Source of the DNA: Rhizobium sp. SL86
GTDB lineage: Bacteria; Pseudomonadota; Alphaproteobacteria; Rhizobiales; Rhizobiaceae
NCBI RefSeq assembly: GCF_026672545.1
Contig: NZ_JAPPRJ010000002.1
Location: 943,001-1,007,000 of the forward strand
DNA length: 64,000 nucleotides
Direction of reading: 5' to 3'
Position 1 is the first letter of the stretch. Every line of letters starts with the position of its first letter. Shown here piece by piece: positions 19,155 to 28,176 of this stretch. Below the pieces are notes generated by a model, which was not told where the DNA came from, ran no database searches, and saw nothing but the letters and a program-made list of their open reading frames with translations. The position numbers and the translations under genes are program-made.

Positions 19155-19982
19155 TCACTCATGCGACACCCCCAGATAGGCATCGATAACCGCCTGGTTG
19201 TTGCGCACCTCGTCGGGCGTGCCGTCGCCAATCTTCTTGCCGTAATCCATCACCACCACCCGGTCGGAGAGGTCCATGACGACGCCCATGTCGTGCTCGA
19301 TGAGCGCGATCGTCGTGCCGAACTCGTCGTTGACGTCGAGGATGAAGCGGCACATGTCCTCCTTCTCCTCGACATTCATGCCGGCCATCGGCTCGTCGAG
19401 CAGCAGCAGTTTCGGTTCGGCGGCGAGCGCGCGCGCCAGTTCGACACGTTTCTTCAGACCATAGGGAAGCCGCCCGACCGGTGTCTTGCGGATCGCCTGG
19501 ATTTCGAGGAAATCGATGATCTTCTCGACCTTTTCGCGATGCGCCGTCTCTTCGCGCTCGGCAGAACCCCACCAGAAAGACTGCGCCAGCAGACCGGTTT
19601 TCATCAGTGTCAGGCGGCCGGTCATGATGTTGTCGAGCACGCTCATGCCGTCGAAGAGAGCAATGTTCTGGAAGGTGCGGGCAATGCCCTGGCGCGCCAC
19701 CTCGTAAGGCTTCATCTGCGGGCGGCGCGCGCCGCGAAACCAGACTTCGCCTTCCTGCGGCACGTAGAAGCCCGAAATCACGTTCAGCATCGAGGACTTG
19801 CCGGCGCCGTTCGGGCCGATGATCGAGCGGATTTCGCCCTCGCGGATGTCAAAGCTGATATCGGTGATGGCCTTCACGCCGCCGAAGCGCAGCGTGATGT
19901 TCTTCATTTCCATCAGGACGGCGCCGATCTTCCGGCCGTCCGCCGTCATGGTGTAGCTCGAAAGCGGGATCTGCGCGTTCAT
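19155..19982 (-). CDS. livG: Branched-chain amino acid-type ABC transporter ATPase (LivG)
   Basis: 275 residues. Walker A GPNGAGKSS, the LivG-typical RTFQNIALFDGMSVLDNIMTG, signature region LPYGLKKRVELARAL and Walker B LLLLDEPMAGMN are present, with the EHDMGVVM H-loop. An N-terminal extension of about 22 residues precedes the ATPase core. The ATG overlaps the stop of the acyl-CoA synthetase gene (ATGA, 19979-19982), so enzyme and transporter are translationally coupled, a strong hint that the transported compound is a substrate for CoA activation. Confidence 0.92.
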   Translation of the reverse strand: MNAQIPLSSYTMTADGRKIGAVLMEMKNITLRFGGVKAITDISFDIREGEIRSIIGPNGAGKSSMLNVISGFYVPQEGEVWFRGARRPQMKPYEVARQGIARTFQNIALFDGMSVLDNIMTGRLTLMKTGLLAQSFWWGSAEREETAHREKVEKIIDFLEIQAIRKTPVGRLPYGLKKRVELARALAAEPKLLLLDEPMAGMNVEEKEDMCRFILDVNDEFGTTIALIEHDMGVVMDLSDRVVVMDYGKKIGDGTPDEVRNNQAVIDAYLGVSHE

Positions 19983-21946
19983 GCGGCCGCCCTCCGCTCG
20001 ACGGTGGCGAGGGTTGCGGCATCGGCAATCTTCAGCGTTGCCTTCAGCACGCCCTTGCGGCCATCCTCATAGGTGACTTCCGTCTCGGTGCTGATCACCG
20101 TCGAGCCATCGTAGAGGGCGGCGATCAGATCGGCATATTTGTCGGCGATGATGTTGCGGCGAACCTTGCGGGTGCGGGTCAGTTCGCCGTCATCGGCATC
20201 CAGCTCCTTGTGCAGGATCAGGAAACGGTGGATCCGGCAGCCGGCGAGCATGCTGTCGGCGGCGACCGAGCGGTTCACCTCCTCCACATGGCCGCGGATC
20301 ATCTCGTAGACCTGCGGGTGACCGGCGAGTTCCTGGTAGCTTGAATAGGCGATATTGTTGCGTTCCGCCCAGTTGCCGACCGCCGTAAGATCAATGTTGA
20401 TGAAGGCGCAGCAGCGGTCGCGCCCGGCGCCGAACACCACAGCCTCCAGGATATTGGGATAGAATTTCAGCTTGTTCTCGACATATTTCGGGGCAAACAG
20501 GCTGCCATCCGCCATGCGGCCGACATCCTTGGCGCGGTCGATGATGCGCAGATGCCCCGTCTGCGGCTCGAAGAAACCGGCGTCGCCGGTTGCGACCCAG
20601 CCTTCCGGATCCTTGGTGGAGGCGGTGCTGTCCGGGTTCTTGAAATATTCGACGAAGGTGCCGGGGCTGCGGTAGAAGACCTCGCCGGTCTCGGCAATCT
20701 TCACCTCGACACCCGGCGACGGCACACCGACGGTATCGGAACGCACCTCGCCATCGGGCTGCTGGGTGATGAAGACGCTGGCTTCCGTCTGGCCGTAGAG
20801 TTGTTTGAGGTTAATGCCGAGCGCGCGGTAGAAATCGAAAATCTCCGGGCCGATCGCCTCGCCCGCCGTGTAACCGACGCGGATGCGGCTGTAACCGAGC
20901 GTGTTCTTCAGCGGTCCGTAGACCATGAGATCGCCCAGCCGGTAAAGCAGACGGTCCGTGAAGGAAACCGGCCTGCCGTCGAGCATTGCCGGGCCCACTT
21001 TGCGCGCATGCGCCATGAAGGTGCGAAACAGCCACTGTTTGAAGGGTGCGGCATCCTCCATGCGGATCATCACATTGGTCAGCTGACCTTCGAAAACCCG
21101 CGGCGGTGCGAAGAAATAGCTCGGGCCGATTTCCCTGAGGTCCGTCATCATGGTGGCGGCGCTTTCCGGGCAGTTGACGCAGAAACCCGCCCACATCGCC
21201 TGGCCCATCGAAAAGATGAAGTCGCCCACCCAGGCCATCGGCAGATAAGCGAGGATTTCCTCCGACGAGGTCAGCCGGTCGAAATCGCAGGTATTGCGCG
21301 AGGTTTCGATGATGTTGCGATTGGAGAGGACGACACCCTTCGGTTTGCCGGTCGTGCCCGAGGTATAGAGCATCACGCAAGGATCGTCATAGGTGATGGC
21401 GGCGATGCGGGCATCGAGTTCCGCCTCGAAACGATGATGTGCCGCCTTGCCTTCGGTCAGCACGTCGGCCAGCGCATTCATGCGCGAATGGTCGTATTTG
21501 CGCATGCCGCGTTTGTCGACATAAACGACCTGGTCGATGCACTGGATGCGTTCCTGCACCTCGATCACCTTGTCGACCTGTTCCTGGTCGCCGCAGACGA
21601 CAAAGCGGGCGCTGCAATGTTCGAGCACATATTCCGCCTCTTCGGCAACCGCATCCTGGTAGAGCGGCACCGGAACGGCGCCGCACATCTGTGCTGCCAC
21701 GATCGACCAATAAAGCGAGGGACGGTTGCGGCCGACGACGGCGACGAAATCGCCGCGCTTCAGGCCAAGCGCCAGAAAACCCATGGCAAGCGCCCGCGTC
21801 TCGGCATGGGCCTCCTGCCAGCTCCAGACCTGCCAGATCCCGAATTCCTTTTCGCGATAGGCCGCACGATGCGGCAGCGTTCGCGCATTGCGTGCCATCA
21901 AGGCCGGAATGGAGACAAGGCCCGCCACGGGCTCTTGATCGGTCAT
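19979..21946 (-). CDS. Long-chain-type acyl-CoA synthetase (AMP-forming)
   Basis: 655 residues from the ATG at 21946, preceded by GGGGAGGACA; the frame reaches 22057 without homology. Motifs of ANL ligases are intact: MLYTSGTTGKPKG phosphate loop, YGQTEASVF, GWVATGDAGFF and the hinge IIDRAKDVGRMADG, followed by FAPKYVENKLKFYP. The large size and the KDVGRMADGSLFAPKYVEN form match the FadD/FACL-like branch coupled to Liv transporters. It converts a carboxylate, ATP and CoA into acyl-CoA, AMP and PPi. First gene of the leftward run; its promoter must lie in the 193 bp shared with the divergent sensor kinase gene. Confidence 0.88.
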   Translation of the reverse strand: MTDQEPVAGLVSIPALMARNARTLPHRAAYREKEFGIWQVWSWQEAHAETRALAMGFLALGLKRGDFVAVVGRNRPSLYWSIVAAQMCGAVPVPLYQDAVAEEAEYVLEHCSARFVVCGDQEQVDKVIEVQERIQCIDQVVYVDKRGMRKYDHSRMNALADVLTEGKAAHHRFEAELDARIAAITYDDPCVMLYTSGTTGKPKGVVLSNRNIIETSRNTCDFDRLTSSEEILAYLPMAWVGDFIFSMGQAMWAGFCVNCPESAATMMTDLREIGPSYFFAPPRVFEGQLTNVMIRMEDAAPFKQWLFRTFMAHARKVGPAMLDGRPVSFTDRLLYRLGDLMVYGPLKNTLGYSRIRVGYTAGEAIGPEIFDFYRALGINLKQLYGQTEASVFITQQPDGEVRSDTVGVPSPGVEVKIAETGEVFYRSPGTFVEYFKNPDSTASTKDPEGWVATGDAGFFEPQTGHLRIIDRAKDVGRMADGSLFAPKYVENKLKFYPNILEAVVFGAGRDRCCAFINIDLTAVGNWAERNNIAYSSYQELAGHPQVYEMIRGHVEEVNRSVAADSMLAGCRIHRFLILHKELDADDGELTRTRKVRRNIIADKYADLIAALYDGSTVISTETEVTYEDGRKGVLKATLKIADAATLATVERRAAA

Positions 21947-22139
21947 GAATGTCCTCCCCTTGTGCCCTTTGTTCGGGCATGAGCGTGTCCGGTCTTTGCG
22001 CCGGTCTTCGTTCATGGGGGAGAACTTCAGCGTGAAGCGTTTCGCCAGTTTTTCCAAAACCTAACGAATTGTAACAACCGTGCATTGGCTCTTTCCCGGC
22101 ACGATCCCGGATGCTAGCGATGGATCAGGGAGAGTTCGG
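21947..22139. promoter_or_regulatory. Divergent intergenic region, synthetase/liv run versus sensor kinase
   Basis: 193 bp between the starts of the leftward acyl-CoA synthetase gene and the rightward hybrid kinase gene, so both promoters must be here. It contains an AT-richer core around 22045-22080 and a small dyad TTGTAACAA at 22069-22077. I see no convincing sigma-70 pair. Its position makes it the first place to look for control of the degradation run by the adjacent two-component system. Confidence 0.45.
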
Positions 22140-24062
22140 ATGCCAATATCCGGGGAGGAGCATAACGGCCTCATGCGAACGGGGCTGAACCTGATCAACC
22201 AGGCGTTGTCGATCTTCGACAGCGAGCTGAAACTTGCGGTCTGCAATCGCCGCTATCAGGTGATGTTCGATCTGCCGGATGCCTATGTCACGCCGGGCGT
22301 GAGCTTCGAAAAAACGATCCGCCTTCTCGTGCAGCGGGGCGAATATGGCCCGGTGGACGACGAGGACGAGGCGGTTCGCCAGCGTGTGCGCACAGCCCAG
22401 GCTTTTGCGCCGCATTACATGGAACGGCTGCGCTCGAACGGCCGCTGGGTCTCGGTCGAAGGGTTTCCGCTGCCGCAGGGCGGCTGGGTGACGGTTTATA
22501 CCGACATTACCGAGGTGAGAACCCAGCAACAAATGCTGCGCACACGCTCGGTCGAACTGTCCGAACAGCTGCTGTCGAACACCGAACACCTGTCCGAGAC
22601 GATCCGCGAGCTGTCAGCTGCCAATACGGCGCTGCAGGCGGCGAAAAACCAGCTGGCCGAGATGGAGGCGCGCACGCGCCTGACCACGGAAATGATGCCG
22701 GCCCATATCGCCCATGTCGATTGCAAACTCCGTTACACCTATACCAATCGCCGCCTGTCCTCCGTCATACCCGGCCGCCCCTCCGACATCATCGGGCTGA
22801 CCGGTTACGAGGCGCTGGGAGCTGCCTCCTTCGCCCGCATCAAACCGCACCTTTTGCGGGCACTTGAGGGCGAATCCTCCGTCTGCGAGTTCACCGACGA
22901 GGAATCCGGCCGGCGCATTCGTACCGCGTTCAATCCCGATCGGATCGGCGACGGGCCGATCAACGGCGTCTATATCCTGTCCACGGACATTACCGAAGAA
23001 AGCCAGGCGCGCGCTGCCGTGCTGCAGACCCGCAAACGGGAGCTTGCCGCGCAGCTGACCTCCGGCCTCGCGCATGATTTCGCCAACCTGCTGACGGTGA
23101 TCCTCGGCCTGCAATCGCGGCTGGAGCAGATGGAGCTGCCGCCGGGCGCGGCGGATCTTGTCACCGGCACGCTTGCCGCCGCACGCCGGGGCGGCACGCT
23201 CATCGACCGCATCGCCTCGATGTCCGGCCAGAAGGCACAACGCCCCGAACCGGTGGATGTGCCGCGTTTCCTCAAGGATCTCTGCCTGCTGGCAGGTCCC
23301 GCCTTGCCGGATCATGTCACGCTCTGCGTGCAAAGCGCCGAATTCGTGAAGCCGCTGGTGCTGGATGCCGGCGCGCTGCAGGATTCGCTGCTGAACCTCA
23401 TCTTGAACGCCAAGGATGCGATTGGTGCTGCGCCCGGCGCGATCGACATTCGCGCCCGTAGCATTCACGATACCTGGGTGGAGTTTTCGGTCTCCGATAC
23501 CGGCTCCGGCTTTTCGCCAACGGCGCTGGCGCATGCCTTCGATCCCTTCTTCACCACCAAAGGCGGCGAAGGCTCCGGGCTCGGCTTATCGATGGTCTAT
23601 GATCAGGCAACGATTGCCGGCGGCACGGTGCGGCTGGAGAACCGGCCGGAGGGCGGCGCGCGGGTGGAGCTGCGGGTTCCTTATCGCGAGGCGGTTCTCG
23701 CCGACCGGCAACAGCTGGTTCTTCTCGTCGAAGACAATGACGATATCCGCGAAAGCGTGCGCGACATGCTGCGATCGCTCGGCCATTCCGTCGTCGAAGC
23801 GGCGAATGCCGACGAAGCCGAAAACCTGGCCGACCTGCCGGAACTGGACATGGTGCTCACCGATCTCCACCTCAAGGGAACACGCAATGGACTGGAACTC
23901 GCCGAAAGCCTCAGCACCCGGCGGAAGCTGCCGGTGGGCGTCATGACCTCGCTTCCCGCTGCCGCATTGCTGCGCAGGGCCGCCGGAGAGCGGTTCCCGC
24001 TTCTTCCAAAACCCTTCGATGACCGGGCTCTTGCCCATTTCCTCGCGGGGGTGGCCGGATGA
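22140..24062 (+). CDS. PAS-containing hybrid sensor histidine kinase
   Basis: 640 residues from the ATG at 22140 (GGGAG eight bases upstream); an upstream ATG at 22080 is possible but lacks a site. No transmembrane segment is apparent, so the protein is probably cytoplasmic. Order: PAS-like domain (about 10-130, ending GGWVTVYTDITEVRTQ), a coiled-coil linker, a second PAS (about 180-300), H-box GLAHDFANLLTV, N-box LILNAKDAI, G boxes DTGSGF and GEGSGLGLSMVYD, then a C-terminal receiver with LVEDND and the phosphoacceptor in VLTDLHL. The stop overlaps the start of the response regulator gene, so they form a phosphorelay pair. The ligand is unknown; divergence from the acyl-CoA/liv run suggests an intermediate or substrate of that run. 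Confidence 0.87.
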   Translation: MPISGEEHNGLMRTGLNLINQALSIFDSELKLAVCNRRYQVMFDLPDAYVTPGVSFEKTIRLLVQRGEYGPVDDEDEAVRQRVRTAQAFAPHYMERLRSNGRWVSVEGFPLPQGGWVTVYTDITEVRTQQQMLRTRSVELSEQLLSNTEHLSETIRELSAANTALQAAKNQLAEMEARTRLTTEMMPAHIAHVDCKLRYTYTNRRLSSVIPGRPSDIIGLTGYEALGAASFARIKPHLLRALEGESSVCEFTDEESGRRIRTAFNPDRIGDGPINGVYILSTDITEESQARAAVLQTRKRELAAQLTSGLAHDFANLLTVILGLQSRLEQMELPPGAADLVTGTLAAARRGGTLIDRIASMSGQKAQRPEPVDVPRFLKDLCLLAGPALPDHVTLCVQSAEFVKPLVLDAGALQDSLLNLILNAKDAIGAAPGAIDIRARSIHDTWVEFSVSDTGSGFSPTALAHAFDPFFTTKGGEGSGLGLSMVYDQATIAGGTVRLENRPEGGARVELRVPYREAVLADRQQLVLLVEDNDDIRESVRDMLRSLGHSVVEAANADEAENLADLPELDMVLTDLHLKGTRNGLELAESLSTRRKLPVGVMTSLPAAALLRRAAGERFPLLPKPFDDRALAHFLAGVAG

Positions 24063-24763
24063 CCGAACCGCTCGTCGCAATCCTTGATGACGAACCGCAG
24101 ATCCGCGCCGTCCTCTCGGATGCCCTTACCGAAGCCGGCTTCCGCACCATGACCTTTGCCCGCGCCGGCGAATTCGAGGCCGCCCTGAAACGCTGTGTGC
24201 CGGATGTCTGCCTCGTCGATCTCGGCCTGCCGGATCGCGACGGGCTGCTGCTCGTTCATCGCCTGGCGCTCGATTCTGGTGCGGCGATCATCATCATTTC
24301 GGGCCGGGCCCAGGTGCAGGACCGGGTGATGGGGCTGGAGCTTGGTGCCGATGATTACATCATCAAACCCTTCGAGCCGGCCGAAATCGTCGCGCGGGTG
24401 CGTGCCCGCCTGCGCAAGGGTCGACAGGCCACAGAGCGGACGACCCAGATTGCCCGCTTCGACGGCTGGACGGCCCTCTTCGACAGCTACACGCTTGTCT
24501 CCGAAACCGGCGAGCAGGTCTCGTTCTCCAATGCGGAAGGTCAGGTGCTGCGGCTGTTTCTGGAGCGTCCGCGCCGGCTGATCTCCCGAACGCAAATGCA
24601 GGAGGCGCTGGGCGGGGCAGCCGGGGAAAGCTTCGACCGCGCCATGGATGTGCGCATTTCCCGCCTGCGCACAAAGCTCGGCGAGGACCCAAAGAACCCG
24701 GCGCTGATCAAGACGATCTACGGCGCCGGTTACATCTTCCTTGGCGATGTTCACTGGGAATGA
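24059..24763 (+). CDS. OmpR/PhoB-family response regulator
   Basis: 234 residues: receiver domain with the acidic pair in LDDEPQ, phosphoacceptor Asp54 (CLVDLGLPD), and the KPFEP lysine near residue 104, then a winged-helix domain ending in the TIYGAGYIF wing. The gene overlaps the kinase gene by 4 bp (ATGA). Candidate targets are the divergent acyl-CoA synthetase promoter to the left and the TAXI-TRAP promoter 163 bp to the right, where a perfect 8 bp inverted repeat lies. This targeting is inference from position. Confidence 0.92.
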   Translation: MTEPLVAILDDEPQIRAVLSDALTEAGFRTMTFARAGEFEAALKRCVPDVCLVDLGLPDRDGLLLVHRLALDSGAAIIIISGRAQVQDRVMGLELGADDYIIKPFEPAEIVARVRARLRKGRQATERTTQIARFDGWTALFDSYTLVSETGEQVSFSNAEGQVLRLFLERPRRLISRTQMQEALGGAAGESFDRAMDVRISRLRTKLGEDPKNPALIKTIYGAGYIFLGDVHWE

Positions 24764-24836
24764 TGGCTCCCGCCAGACGAGATATCGAAAACGACGATAG
24801 GCGCGGCAAAAGAGCCTGTGACGCGGCGCGTCAGAC

Positions 24837-24868
24837 TTCGGCAAAATTATGTTCAAAAGGTTGCCGAA
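24837..24868. promoter_or_regulatory. Inverted repeat upstream of the TAXI-TRAP genes
   Basis: TTCGGCAA (24837-24844) and TTGCCGAA (24861-24868) form a perfect 8 bp inverted repeat separated by 16 bases, about 60 bp before the binding-protein start. The half-site spacing puts the arms on nearly the same helical face, which suits a dimeric regulator; the adjacent response regulator is the obvious candidate. A weak hairpin near the end of the regulator gene is the alternative reading. Confidence 0.45.
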
Positions 24869-24926
24869 CCTAGCAAAGCGTTCTACCTTGCCCCGATAAC
24901 AAACAATCCAAGGAGAAGGAACGGCC

Positions 24927-25928
24927 ATGAAACACGTTAAATTCCTCGCGGGCGTAGCGCTCGCCCTCGGCCTGGCGGTCTCAGCCAGTGCACAGGAGAT
25001 GTCCTTCTTCAGGATCGGCACCGGTGGCACGGCCGGCACCTATTATCCGATCGGCGGTCTTCTGGCGAATGCGATCTCCAGCCCGCCCGGCTCGCGCAGC
25101 TGCGACAAGGGCGGCTCCTGCGGCGTTCCGGGTCTGGTGGCTTCGGCGCTGTCGTCCAATGGCTCCGTCGCCAACATCAACGCCATTGCCGGCGGCTCGC
25201 TGGAATCCGGTTTTGCCCAGTCGGATGTGGCGACCTGGGCCTATTCGGGAACCGGTATCTGGCAGGGCAAGCCCGCAGTCGAAAAGCTGCGGACCATCGC
25301 CAACCTGTACCCGGAAAGCATTCACCTCGTGGCCAGCGCCGCGTCGGGCATCAAGAGCGTCAAGGACCTCAAGGGAAAACGGGTTTCGCTTGACGAGCCG
25401 GGCTCCGGCACGCTGGTCGACGCCCGCATCATCCTGGAAGGTTATGGCCTGAAGGAACAGGATGTGACCGCCGAATTCCTGAAGCCGGACCAGGCTGCCG
25501 ACCGCATGCGCGACGGCGCCATGGACGCCTTCTTCTTCGTTGGCGGGTTCCCGGCCGGCGCTATTGCCGAACTGGCCAGCCAGCACAAGGTCACGCTGGT
25601 GCCGATCACCTGCGAGGAAGCGCCGTCGATCTGCGAAAAATACAGCTTCTTTGCCTCCGATACCGTTCCGGGCGGCACCTATGAAGGCAATCCCGATGCG
25701 GTGAAGACGCTGTCGGTCGGCGCACAGTGGATTACCAGCGCAGACCAGCCGGAAGAGCTGATCTACGGCATCACCAAGGCGCTGTGGAACGACAGCACCC
25801 GCAAGCAGCTGGATGCCGGCCACGCCAAGGGCAAGTCGATCACCAAGGCAACGGCATTGAACGGCATCGGCGTGCCGCTGCACCCGGGTGCTGAGAGATT
25901 CTACAAGGAAGCCGGGCTTCTCAAATAA
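24927..25928 (+). CDS. TAXI-family TRAP transporter solute-binding protein
   Basis: 333 residues with a signal peptide (cleavage probably after SASA near residue 22) and an AAGGAGAAGG ribosome site. The TAXI signature is explicit: FFRIGTGGTAGTYYPIGGLLANAIS, of which GTGGTAGTYYPIGG is diagnostic, followed by GGSLESGFAQSDVA and VSLDEPGSGTLVDARIIL. Two cysteine pairs (about residues 58/64 and 229/236) could form periplasmic disulfides. It captures a small carboxylate-type solute in the periplasm and delivers it to the fused permease encoded next. The actual ligand of TAXI proteins is rarely known. Confidence 0.93.
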   Translation: MKHVKFLAGVALALGLAVSASAQEMSFFRIGTGGTAGTYYPIGGLLANAISSPPGSRSCDKGGSCGVPGLVASALSSNGSVANINAIAGGSLESGFAQSDVATWAYSGTGIWQGKPAVEKLRTIANLYPESIHLVASAASGIKSVKDLKGKRVSLDEPGSGTLVDARIILEGYGLKEQDVTAEFLKPDQAADRMRDGAMDAFFFVGGFPAGAIAELASQHKVTLVPITCEEAPSICEKYSFFASDTVPGGTYEGNPDAVKTLSVGAQWITSADQPEELIYGITKALWNDSTRKQLDAGHAKGKSITKATALNGIGVPLHPGAERFYKEAGLLK

Positions 25929-25966
25929 GCAATGGCAGATGCCGCCACGGCATCCAACCGGATTGG

Positions 25967-25989
25967 GGTCGCGCAGCAGCTGCGCGGCC
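25967..25989 (+). other. Hairpin between TAXI gene and TRAP permease gene
   Basis: GGTCGCGCAGC and GCTGCGCGGCC (25967-25977 and 25979-25989) can pair over 11 bp with one G-U pair and a tight apex, followed by a T-rich tract CTGTTTGTCTTTGG. It could act as a partial terminator or RNA-stabilising stem that keeps binding protein in excess over permease. Confidence 0.55.
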
Positions 25990-26022
25990 CTGTTTGTCTT
26001 TGGTTAGCAGGAGATGGGTCTC

Positions 26023-28113
26023 ATGACGAATGATAAAAACAAGGCCGAGACCTCGGATGAGGTCCGCCATCTGTCGGCGGACGAGTTGCAGGCGATCGAA
26101 GAAACCTATGATCCCGAATTGCGGTTTCGCATTCTGGCCTGGCCTCTGACGGTCGCGACGGCAACGATCCTGTTCCTGCTGTCCTGCTACCACTTCTATA
26201 CGGCGGGTTTCGGCATTCCGCAGGCCACGGTCCATCGGGGCCTGCATCTCGGCGTCACCCTGCTCGTGGTTTTCCTGAGCTTTTCCGCTTTCGGCAAAAA
26301 GGAAACGCGGCCGGGTGCCTTTGCCCCCTTCGGCCTGCCGTTGATTGACTGGCTGCTTGGGATCGCCGGCCTCGTGACCGCGCTTTACGTTCCGTGGATC
26401 TACAGCGAACTGGCCTTCCGTGTCGGCAATCCACTGCCCATCGATATCATCATGGGCACGGTTCTGATTGTGGCGCTGCTCGAAGCCGTGCGCCGATCCA
26501 TGGGCTGGCCGCTTCCGGTGATCGCCATCCTCTTCATCGCCTATGCCTATTACGGCAAATCGATGCCGGGTATCCTCGTGCATCCGGGCGCAAGCTGGGC
26601 AAATATCGTCAACCATCTCTACCTGACCTCGCAGGGCATCTACGGCACGGCACTTGGCGTCATCGCGACTTACGTCTTCCATTTCGTGCTGTTCGGCGTG
26701 ATGGCGACGCGCATCGGCCTCGGCCAGTTGTTCATCGACATCGCATCGGCGCTTGCCGGGCGTTATGCTGGCGGTCCTGCCAAGGTATCGGTTCTGTCAT
26801 CAGCCTTGCTCGGCTCGATCTCCGGTTCGTCGATCGCCAATACCGTCACCACCGGGGCGCTGACCATTCCCGCAATGATCCGTATCGGTTACCCGCGCCA
26901 TTTCGCTGCCGCTGTCGAAGCGGCCGCCTCCACCGGCGGTCAGATCACTCCGCCAGTCATGGGCGCCGTCGCCTTCCTGATGATCGAATATCTCGGCCTA
27001 CCGCTGACCACCATTCTGACAGCTGCCCTCGTGCCGGCCTTCATGCATTTCTTCGGTGTGCTGGTGCAGGTGCATCTGGAAGCCAAGCGCCTTGGCCTGC
27101 GCGGCCTTTCTGCCGCAGAACTGCCCAATGCCTGGAAGGTGCTGAAGGAAGGCTGGCTGACCGTCATTCCGTTGATCATCCTGGTCGCCGTGCTGCTCTC
27201 CGGCCGCACGCCCTTTGCCGCCGCCTTCTGGTCCATCACCGCCTGCGTCGGTGTGCTCCTGATCCAGCAGGTGCGCGCGCAAGGCATGCTCGGCGGCCTG
27301 GCCGGCACGGCACACGGGGTGTGGGAAGGTTTCATCCTCGGCGCCAAACAATCGCTGTCGGTCACCGCCGCTGCCGCCCTGGTCGGTGTCGTGATCGGCG
27401 TCGTGACGCTGACCGGCGTCGGCTTCAAGATCGCCTACATGGTCACGAGCGTCGCGCAGGACTGGGCGGGATCGGTGCACGGCATGCTGAGCATTCTTCC
27501 CTTCGAGATCATGGGCGTCCCGACGCTGACCCTGCTCTTCACGTTGATGTTGACGGCAGTCGTCTGCATCCTGATGGGATGCGGCATTCCGACGACGGCG
27601 AACTATATCATCATGGTGGCGGTGGCAGCACCGATCCTTGGCATGCTGGGGGTCGAACAACTGGTCGCCCATTTCTTCGTCTTTTATTACGGCGTGCTGG
27701 CGGACGTCACACCACCCGTTGCCATGGCAGCCTATGCCGGCGCTGGCATTGCCGGGGCCAATGCCTTCAAGGCCGGCAATACCGCGTTTCGCCTCAGCAT
27801 GGGCAAGGCGCTTGTGCCCTTCGTTTTCGCCTTCCAGCCTGCGCTTCTGCTGGTGACGGCAGACTTCACCTGGGGGAACTTTTTCCTGGCCTTCGGCGGT
27901 ACCATCCTCGGCATCATCGCGCTGGCGGCGGCCGTCTCGAACTGGCTGTTTGCGCCCCTTTTCTGGTTCGAACGGATCGCGCTTGTCTTTTCGGCAATCC
28001 TGCTCGTCGCCCCGGACCTGACGGCAACCGTGATCGGGCTGCTGCTCGCCGCGCCGATCGTCGTCCGACAGCTTCTGGGCCGGAAAAACCGCAGCGAACC
28101 CACGACCGATTGA
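26023..28113 (+). CDS. TRAP transporter fused permease (DctQM type)
   Basis: 696 residues from the ATG at 26023, which has AGGAG ten bases upstream; the ATG at 26014 abuts that site and is less likely. The N-terminal third holds about four membrane segments of the small subunit; the rest carries the large-subunit motifs SSALLGSISGSSIANTVTTG, EAAASTGGQITPPVMGA and the second inverted-repeat copy MGCGIPTTANYIIM with ADVTPPVAMAAYAGAG. Sodium-coupled symport with the TAXI protein encoded upstream is the family mechanism. The fused form is typical for TAXI systems. Confidence 0.94.
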   Translation: MTNDKNKAETSDEVRHLSADELQAIEETYDPELRFRILAWPLTVATATILFLLSCYHFYTAGFGIPQATVHRGLHLGVTLLVVFLSFSAFGKKETRPGAFAPFGLPLIDWLLGIAGLVTALYVPWIYSELAFRVGNPLPIDIIMGTVLIVALLEAVRRSMGWPLPVIAILFIAYAYYGKSMPGILVHPGASWANIVNHLYLTSQGIYGTALGVIATYVFHFVLFGVMATRIGLGQLFIDIASALAGRYAGGPAKVSVLSSALLGSISGSSIANTVTTGALTIPAMIRIGYPRHFAAAVEAAASTGGQITPPVMGAVAFLMIEYLGLPLTTILTAALVPAFMHFFGVLVQVHLEAKRLGLRGLSAAELPNAWKVLKEGWLTVIPLIILVAVLLSGRTPFAAAFWSITACVGVLLIQQVRAQGMLGGLAGTAHGVWEGFILGAKQSLSVTAAAALVGVVIGVVTLTGVGFKIAYMVTSVAQDWAGSVHGMLSILPFEIMGVPTLTLLFTLMLTAVVCILMGCGIPTTANYIIMVAVAAPILGMLGVEQLVAHFFVFYYGVLADVTPPVAMAAYAGAGIAGANAFKAGNTAFRLSMGKALVPFVFAFQPALLLVTADFTWGNFFLAFGGTILGIIALAAAVSNWLFAPLFWFERIALVFSAILLVAPDLTATVIGLLLAAPIVVRQLLGRKNRSEPTTD

Positions 28114-28136
28114 GCCCCGTCACAGGCACGGCGCCA

Positions 28137-28160
28137 CCCGCCCGCGGCAACGCGGGCGGG
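28137..28160. terminator. Hairpin between convergent TRAP permease and Cache kinase genes
   Basis: CCCGCCCGCG (28137-28146) pairs perfectly with CGCGGGCGGG (28151-28160) around a GCAA tetraloop. It lies in the 63 bp between two convergent genes and can serve both as a transcript end, though neither side has a strong U tract. Confidence 0.6.
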
Positions 28161-28176
28161 CCTTGGTCAGGCGGCT

